Assembly: GCA_041581405.1 (NCBI GenBank)
Contig: JBFIDI010000197.1
Coordinates: 1-9,753, forward strand
Direction of reading: 5' to 3'
Source: CAISIP01 sp041581405
Lineage (GTDB): Bacteria; Pseudomonadota; Gammaproteobacteria; Burkholderiales; Burkholderiaceae_C
DNA: 9,753 bases
Shown here: positions 6,265-9,753 of the stretch, piece after piece
How positions within the stretch are numbered: position 1 is the first letter of the stretch
Layout: the number at the start of each line of letters is the position of its first letter
Position numbers and translations under genes: made by a program
Notes under the pieces: model-generated
Seen by the model: only the letters and a program-made list of their open reading frames with translations
Database searches by the model: none
What the model was told of the DNA's origin: nothing

Positions 6265-7461
6265 ATGGCATTTTCGAACACACCTCCCGTCGGCAATCGC
6301 ACGGCCGCCATGACGCCGATCGGCGTCGAACGCATGGGAGACCAGGCCGATACCTTGCGCGACCGCGACGTGTTGCGGCTGGAGAATCTCGATACCGACC
6401 TGCTGCCGCCCGAGCCCGCGTTGCGCACCACCGAGCAGGCGGTGCGCGACGACGACGCCAACAGCTACCTGCCCTTCCTCGGCCACGACCGCCTGCGCGC
6501 CGCGGCCACCGCGCTGGTCGAACGCAACGGCCATCTGGATGCCGGCCACTACGACTGGCGACGGCAGTGTTTCATCTCGGCCGGCGGCCTGAGCGGGGTT
6601 CTCAACACCTTGCTCGCCTTGCTCGAACCCGGCGACGAGGTGGTGCTCACCAGTCCGACCTATGTCGGCCTGATCAACCGGGTCCGGCTCGCCGGCGCCG
6701 TGCCGCGTTTCATCCGCCTGGTGCCGACCGCGGGTGGCTGGCGGCTGGACCGCGACTCGGTGGCCTCCGCCGTCAGCGAGCGCACCCGCGCCTTCCTGAT
6801 GATGAGCCCGTCCATGCCGACCGGCGCCGTGCTCGACCGTGACGAATGGCAGCTGGTCTGCGACAGCTGCGTGGCCTCCAACAGCTGGATGATCCACGAC
6901 AGCGCGATGGAGCGCATCGTGTTCGGCGACGCGCCGCGCCTGCAGCCCCTGCACTTCCCCGGCATGGCCGAACGCACGGTGACGGTCGGAGCCGCGTCCA
7001 AGGAATACCGGATGATCGGCTGGCGGGTCGGCTGGATCGTGTGTCCGATGGCCGCCGCCGAGGCGATCAGCCGGGTGGCGATCGGCAACGTCGTCTGCCC
7101 GGTCGGCATCGCCCAGCAGGCGGTGGCCGACGCCATCGGCGCACCCGACGATGGCATCGCGTCCTGCACGGCGCAGTGGTCGGCCCGCCACGACGCGATC
7201 GTCGCGGGGCTGCGGGCCCGATTCGACGTGATCCCGGCGCACGGCGGCTGGTCGCTGCTGGTCGACCTGCGGCGCCAGGCGGTCAGCGGCGCCGAGGCGT
7301 CGCGCCGCCTGCTCGCGCAGGGGGTGGCCGCCACGTCGATGGAAAACTGGGGCTTGCCCGACACCGAGCACTACCTGCGCCTGGTGTACGCGAACGAACC
7401 GCTGGACCGGCTGGCGGACCTGCCCCGGCGTTTCGCAGCCGCCTTCGCGGACCGGCACTGA
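6265..7461 (+). CDS. Divergent PLP-dependent class I/II aminotransferase-like enzyme
   Basis: A 398-residue fold-type I PLP enzyme. The Schiff-base lysine is Lys246 in GAASKEYRMIGWRVGW, followed by Arg254. Asp212, which should pair with the pyridine nitrogen, is kept in IHDSAMERI, and Arg372 in YLRLVY is the likely carboxylate-binding arginine. Two usual landmarks differ: the NPNNPTG loop is SPSMPTG (181-187), with Met184 where Asn normally holds the cofactor O3', and the Tyr of DExY is Met215. The enzyme may therefore have altered chemistry or substrate, or this may be normal for its subfamily. The start at 6265 has AAGGG at 6254-6258. An in-frame ATG at 6175 is rejected because it overlaps the promoter, operator and GntR start. 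The likely controller is the divergent GntR protein. Confidence 0.88.
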   Translation: MAFSNTPPVGNRTAAMTPIGVERMGDQADTLRDRDVLRLENLDTDLLPPEPALRTTEQAVRDDDANSYLPFLGHDRLRAAATALVERNGHLDAGHYDWRRQCFISAGGLSGVLNTLLALLEPGDEVVLTSPTYVGLINRVRLAGAVPRFIRLVPTAGGWRLDRDSVASAVSERTRAFLMMSPSMPTGAVLDRDEWQLVCDSCVASNSWMIHDSAMERIVFGDAPRLQPLHFPGMAERTVTVGAASKEYRMIGWRVGWIVCPMAAAEAISRVAIGNVVCPVGIAQQAVADAIGAPDDGIASCTAQWSARHDAIVAGLRARFDVIPAHGGWSLLVDLRRQAVSGAEASRRLLAQGVAATSMENWGLPDTEHYLRLVYANEPLDRLADLPRRFAAAFADRH

Positions 7462-7462
7462 G

Positions 7463-7478
7463 CCGGCCCCGCGGCCGG
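7463..7478. terminator. GC-rich hairpin between convergent genes
   Basis: CCGGCC (7463-7468) and GGCCGG (7473-7478) form a perfect 6-bp stem with loop CCGC, filling the 28-bp gap between the convergent stop codons of the aminotransferase and tsaD. No T run follows. It is probably a weak shared terminator. Confidence 0.55.
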
Positions 7479-7489
7479 GTTGCCGCGCC

Positions 7490-8593
7490 TCAGGTCGCGA
7501 TCTGGTCCAGCGGCCAGCGCGGCCGCACGTCGAACGCATAGTCGGTGCTGGCCTGCTGCCGGCCCGATTGCAGCCGCATCGCGCCGGCCAGCGCGATCAT
7601 GGCGCCGTTGTCGGTGCACAGGTCCAGCTCCGGGTAATGCACGCGCACGCCGCGCTTGCGCATCGCTGCATCCAGCTGCTGGCGCAGCAGGCGGTTCGCA
7701 CCGACGCCACCGGCCACGACCAGGCGCGCCAGGCCGGAGTCGGCCATCGCGGCCACCGACTTCTTCACCAGCACCTCGACGATGGCCGCCTCGGTCGACG
7801 CCGCGAGGTCGGCGCGCATGGAACCGGGCAGCTGCGGCATGGCCTGGTCCAGCGCCAGGCCCTCGGGCAGGCCATGGGCCGCCACCAGCTTGCGTGCCTG
7901 CACCATGACCGCGGTCTTGAGGCCGGCAAACGAAAAATCCAGGTTGCCGCTGTGCAGCAGCGGCCGCGGCAGGCGGAACGCCGCCGGATCACCCTGCTGC
8001 GCCAGCCGCGACAAGGCCGGCCCGCCCGGATACGGCAGTCCCATCAGCTTGGCCGACTTGTCGAAGGCCTCGCCGGCGGCGTCATCGATGGTCTCGCCGA
8101 GCAACCGGTACTGGCCGACGCCGTCGACCCGCATCAACTGGGTATGGCCGCCGGACACCAGCAGGGCCACGAATGGAAACTCTGGCGGATCCGCGCTCAG
8201 GAACGGCGACAGCAGATGGCCTTCGAGATGGTGCACGCCCAGGACCGGCTTGCCCAGCGCGGCGCCGAGCGCACAGCCGACCGCGGCGCCGACCAGCAAG
8301 GCCCCGGCCAGGCCGGGGCCGCGGGTGTAGGCCACCACGTCGACCTGCCGCAGGCTGCAATCGGCCGCCTGCATCACCTGGCGCGCCAGCGGCAATACCC
8401 GGCGGATATGGTCGCGGCTGGCCAGCTCCGGCACCACCCCGCCATAGGCCTGGTGCATGTCGATCTGGCTGTGCAAGGCATGCGCGAGCAGGATCGGAAC
8501 CTCGCCCGGCCGCGACCGCACCAGCGCCACGCCGGTTTCATCACAGGAGGATTCGATTCCCAGTACCCGCAAATCGGAAAGTTCTTTCTGCAT
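7490..8593 (-). CDS. tsaD: tRNA N6-adenosine threonylcarbamoyltransferase TsaD
   Basis: TsaD, with TsaB and TsaE, transfers the threonylcarbamoyl group to A37 of ANN-decoding tRNAs to form t6A, which is needed for accurate decoding. The sequence shows the N-terminal nucleotide-binding start VLGIESSCDETGVAL (10-24), the metal-binding motif HLEGH with His122 and His126, the phosphate loops LLVSGGHTQLM (144-154) and VVAGGVGANRLL (292-303), and CTDNGAMIA (326-334) with metal ligand Asp328. At 367 residues it is slightly longer than the usual 335-350, mostly through the N-terminal stretch MQKELSD and small loop additions. A TTG at codon 8 would give the more usual start just before RVLGIE; neither start has a strong ribosome binding site. 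It is convergent with the aminotransferase and divergent from the ANTAR gene. Confidence 0.97.
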   Translation of the reverse strand: MQKELSDLRVLGIESSCDETGVALVRSRPGEVPILLAHALHSQIDMHQAYGGVVPELASRDHIRRVLPLARQVMQAADCSLRQVDVVAYTRGPGLAGALLVGAAVGCALGAALGKPVLGVHHLEGHLLSPFLSADPPEFPFVALLVSGGHTQLMRVDGVGQYRLLGETIDDAAGEAFDKSAKLMGLPYPGGPALSRLAQQGDPAAFRLPRPLLHSGNLDFSFAGLKTAVMVQARKLVAAHGLPEGLALDQAMPQLPGSMRADLAASTEAAIVEVLVKKSVAAMADSGLARLVVAGGVGANRLLRQQLDAAMRKRGVRVHYPELDLCTDNGAMIALAGAMRLQSGRQQASTDYAFDVRPRWPLDQIAT

Positions 8594-8624
8594 CTGGCCT
8601 GAAGTTTAGGTGCAAGCCGACCGG

Positions 8625-8657
8625 GGCGCGGCGCGCCGGCGACCGGTGCGCCGCGCC
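8625..8657. repeat. 13-bp inverted repeat between tsaD and the ANTAR gene
   Basis: GGCGCGGCGCGCC (8625-8637) and GGTGCGCCGCGCC (8645-8657) pair over all 13 positions with one G-T wobble, around a 7-bp spacer. It ends 7 bp before the -24 element of the candidate sigma-54 promoter. It could be an operator, a cruciform-forming site, or an RNA hairpin if transcription of the ANTAR gene begins further upstream. No family of repeats was recognised and no second copy exists in this window. Confidence 0.7.
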
Positions 8658-8662
8658 GCCAC

Positions 8663-8677
8663 TGGCGCGTTTCTTGC
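8663..8677 (+). promoter_or_regulatory. Candidate sigma-54 promoter of the ANTAR regulator gene
   Basis: TGGCGCG-TTTC-TTGC differs from the RpoN consensus TGGCACG-N4-TTGC at one position, with the invariant GG (8664-8665) and GC (8676-8677) separated by exactly ten bases. Transcription would start near 8689, only about four bases before the ATG at 8693. The mRNA would then be nearly leaderless, which argues for some caution. Confidence 0.5.
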
Positions 8678-8692
8678 GCAGCCACGACCATC

Positions 8693-9346
8693 ATGCATGC
8701 CGCGCTGCGCATCGTCGTCGTCACACCCGAACCACCCTCGCCCGAGGGCGCGGGTGTCGCTGCCGACACGCAGGGCCAGGGCGATCGATCCCGCATCCTG
8801 CGCATCGCCCTGCTCGAGAACGGCTTCAACGTGGTCGCATCCTTGCCGGCCGACGCCTATCTGCGCGAACGGCTGGCCCAGTTGCAGCCCGACATGATCG
8901 TCGTCGACGCCGAGAGCGAGGTCCGCGACGCGCTCGAATACGTCGTGATGGCAACCCGCGACGAACGCCGCCCCATCGTGCTGTTCACCAACGACGGCGA
9001 CAGTGCGAATGCGCGCCATGCGGTGTCGGCCGGCGTGTCGGCCTACATCGTTGCCGGCCTGTCGAGCGAACGCATCCGCCCCATCCTCGACATCGCGATG
9101 GCGCGGTTCGAGCAGGAGCAGGCGCTGCGCCAGCAGTTGACCGACACCCGCAACGCGCTCGATGCGCGCACCGCCGAGCTGCAGGAACGCAAGGTCATCG
9201 ACCGGGCCAAGGGCTTGCTGATGCAACGCCATGGCCTGAGCGAACAACAGGCCTACGACAAACTGCGCAAGAGCGCCATGGACAAGAACCTGCGGCTGGC
9301 CGAGGTGGCGCAACGCCTGCTCGACGCATTCGAGCTGCTGGACTGA
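8693..9346 (+). CDS. nasT: NasT-like transcription antiterminator (receiver-like domain plus ANTAR RNA-binding domain)
   Basis: NasT-type proteins bind hexaloop hairpins in the leader RNA of nitrate/nitrite assimilation genes and prevent early termination. The 217-residue product has a receiver-like domain (about 5-135) with Asp72 in the phosphorylation position (MIVVDAES) and Thr99 in VLFTND. A coiled-coil linker spans about 137-168, and a C-terminal ANTAR domain about 165-212 has ERKVIDRAKGLLM, the expected aromatic at Tyr188 and LRKSAMDKNLRLAEVA. Two receiver features are missing: the acidic pair after strand 1 (sequence VVVTPEPP) and the conserved Lys (AYIVAGL). The missing Lys seems usual for NasT relatives. 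About 16 extra, low-complexity residues sit at 16-32. No ribosome binding site precedes the ATG. Its likely RNA target begins about 150 bp downstream. Confidence 0.92.
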   Translation: MHAALRIVVVTPEPPSPEGAGVAADTQGQGDRSRILRIALLENGFNVVASLPADAYLRERLAQLQPDMIVVDAESEVRDALEYVVMATRDERRPIVLFTNDGDSANARHAVSAGVSAYIVAGLSSERIRPILDIAMARFEQEQALRQQLTDTRNALDARTAELQERKVIDRAKGLLMQRHGLSEQQAYDKLRKSAMDKNLRLAEVAQRLLDAFELLD

Positions 9347-9357
9347 AATGGTGCGAC

Positions 9358-9372
9358 GCACAATTCTGGTGC
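9358..9372. promoter_or_regulatory. NtrC-type enhancer site
   Basis: GCAC (9358-9361) and GTGC (9369-9372) are separated by seven bases, the same half-sites and spacing as the E. coli glnA NtrC site (GCAC-N7-GTGC). The centre lies about 134 bp upstream of the predicted start of the sigma-54 promoter at 9473-9487, a normal enhancer distance. It begins 12 bp after the stop codon of the ANTAR gene. NtrC binding is inferred from this match. No second full site was found, although GGTGC at 9350-9354 adds a further half-site. Confidence 0.65.
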
Positions 9373-9472
9373 CATCGCAGCGGTCGGCCGACGGCGGGCA
9401 CGTTCCGGCAATTGCCGCGGCTCTCGCGTCTTTCCCTCGCACGACCAGATCCGGCCCCGTCCGCCGCCGATC

Positions 9473-9487
9473 TGGCATGGCTATTGC
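9473..9487 (+). promoter_or_regulatory. Sigma-54 promoter of the downstream nitrate-assimilation operon
   Basis: TGGCATG-GCTA-TTGC matches the RpoN consensus TGGCACG-N4-TTGC with one mismatch, with GG at 9474-9475 and GC at 9486-9487 ten bases apart. The expected start is near 9499, directly at the first leader hairpin. Together with the NtrC-type site upstream this indicates activation under nitrogen limitation. Confidence 0.8.
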
Positions 9488-9499
9488 GTAAAGGCACGC

Positions 9500-9572
9500 G
9501 GCGGCCAACGGCGGTCGCCAAAACGGTGCGTACCAATGGCGGTCCGCACCCCGAATACGGACAAAGGCGTCC
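9500..9572 (+). ncRNA. ANTAR-responsive leader RNA with tandem hexaloop hairpins
   Basis: Hairpin P1: seven pairs (9500-9506 with 9513-9519, one G-U) closing loop AACGGC (9507-9512). Hairpin P2: six pairs (GGTGCG 9525-9530 with CGCACC 9545-9550), one mismatch, three pairs (9532-9534 with 9541-9543), closing loop AATGGC (9535-9540). A possible P3: GGAC (9559-9562) with GTCC (9569-9572) closing loop AAAGGC (9563-9568). All three loops are six bases with A first and G fourth, the residues required by ANTAR proteins in characterised leaders. P3 uses bases of the terminator 5' arm, so forming it would break the terminator base. GTCCG (9542-9546) can alternatively pair with CGGAC (9558-9562), which would undo both P2 and P3. 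The NasT-like protein upstream is the expected ligand; the regulated genes begin at 9664. Confidence 0.85.
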
Positions 9573-9632
9573 CCATTGCCGGTAGCGCGACCCCACGGTC
9601 GTGCTGCCGGCAATGAGGACGCCTTTTTTTTT
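9563..9632 (+). terminator. Long intrinsic terminator in the leader (target of antitermination)
   Basis: Positions 9566-9592 pair with 9597-9623: 26 of 27 positions pair (two G-U, one C-A mismatch at 9573/9616) around loop CCAC. Nine T residues follow (9624-9632). AAA at 9563-9565 can extend the pairing into the T run. It lies between the sigma-54 promoter and the start codon at 9664, so transcripts reach the operon only if it is bypassed. The ANTAR protein is the predicted antiterminator. Confidence 0.93.
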
Positions 9633-9648
9633 GCCCCGACCGCACACC

Positions 9649-9656
9649 GAGAAAGG
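9649..9656 (+). promoter_or_regulatory. Ribosome binding site of the gene starting at 9664
   Basis: GAGAAAGG lies eight bases before a GTG at 9664 and supports that codon as the start. It is located after the terminator, so translation depends on readthrough. Confidence 0.55.
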
Positions 9657-9663
9657 CCCCGAC

Positions 9664-9753
9664 GTGTCCCACTCCGACCGAGCGAACGACCCGCCATCGA
9701 CCCCGCAGGACGCACCGCCCCCCGCGTCCCGCGGCAGCGACGCGCCCGAACGC
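9664..9753 (+). CDS. N-terminus of the first gene of the antiterminator-controlled operon (cut by window edge)
   Basis: Thirty open codons run from a GTG at 9664 to the window edge, reading MSHSDRANDPP at the start and continuing in a Pro-, Ser- and Asp-rich, probably disordered stretch. No domain is visible yet. The gene follows a sigma-54 promoter, an ANTAR-type leader and a terminator, an arrangement known for nitrate/nitrite assimilation operons such as nasF and nrt/nasA genes. A nitrate ABC-transporter binding protein with a downstream Tat or Sec signal, a nitrate transporter or a nitrite reductase would all fit, but the visible residues do not discriminate. Confidence concerns the existence and start of the gene, not its product. 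Confidence 0.6.
   Translation, partial: MSHSDRANDPPSTPQDAPPPASRGSDAPER

Noticed and set aside
8603..8608. TAAACT on the minus strand as a tsaD -10 box
   Set aside because: It matches only four of six consensus positions, no -35 is present, and it would leave a leader of just a few bases before the annotated start.
9350..9361. GGTGC-gac-GCAC as a second NtrC site
   Set aside because: The half-sites are in the opposite order and too close. It shares the GCAC of the better site at 9358-9372.
8173..9585. 470-codon plus-strand frame across tsaD and the ANTAR gene
   Set aside because: It is antisense to tsaD and out of frame with the ANTAR gene, crosses the intergenic inverted repeat and promoters, and is Arg/Pro-rich shadow sequence.
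9536..9616. 26-codon open frame starting inside the P2 hexaloop, a possible leader peptide
   Set aside because: Its ATG is part of the conserved loop AATGGC, it has no Shine-Dalgarno sequence, and the bases are already explained by the hairpins and terminator. It contains no run of control codons.

Overview
The window looks like chromosomal DNA from a GC-rich betaproteobacterium, most likely of the order Burkholderiales. This is an inference from the rpsO-pnp order, the protein sequences, the codon use and the presence of a NasT-type nitrate-assimilation regulator; no species can be named from sequence alone. No tRNA or rRNA gene, insertion sequence, CRISPR array or phage gene was seen. Nine complete or near-complete genes plus the first 30 codons of a tenth cover most of the window.

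Layout. (1) 1-2370, minus strand: rpsO (ribosomal protein S15) followed by pnp (polynucleotide phosphorylase, running off the left edge). The 261-bp gap between them holds a terminator-like hairpin after rpsO and two stem-loops in the pnp leader. (2) 2520-5020, minus strand: an apparent two-gene operon of a periplasmic branched-chain-amino-acid-type binding protein and a class I/II PLP aminotransferase, with no permease or ATPase gene beside it. (3) 5116-5499, plus strand: a small heat-shock protein with a sigma-32-like -35 box. (4) 5537-7461: a GntR/FCD regulator and a second, divergent aminotransferase, transcribed away from each other. Their 83-bp gap contains a consensus-like sigma-70 promoter overlapped by a nearly perfect 22-bp AT-rich palindrome. 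(5) 7490-8593, minus strand: tsaD (tRNA t6A synthesis). (6) 8693-9753, plus strand: a NasT-like ANTAR antiterminator protein and, downstream, the control region of what should be a nitrate/nitrite assimilation operon whose first gene starts at 9664.

The most informative part is 9347-9663. It holds, in order, an NtrC-type enhancer site, a sigma-54 promoter, a leader RNA with two well-formed hairpins whose hexaloops are AACGGC and AAUGGC (A at position 1 and G at position 4, as known ANTAR proteins require), a possible third hexaloop AAAGGC whose stem is built from the 5' arm of the terminator, and a 26-bp terminator hairpin followed by nine T residues. The gene just upstream encodes the ANTAR protein expected to bind this RNA. 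Regulator, target RNA, promoter and enhancer are therefore adjacent, and the tandem arrangement of three AANGGC hexaloops goes beyond the usual pair.
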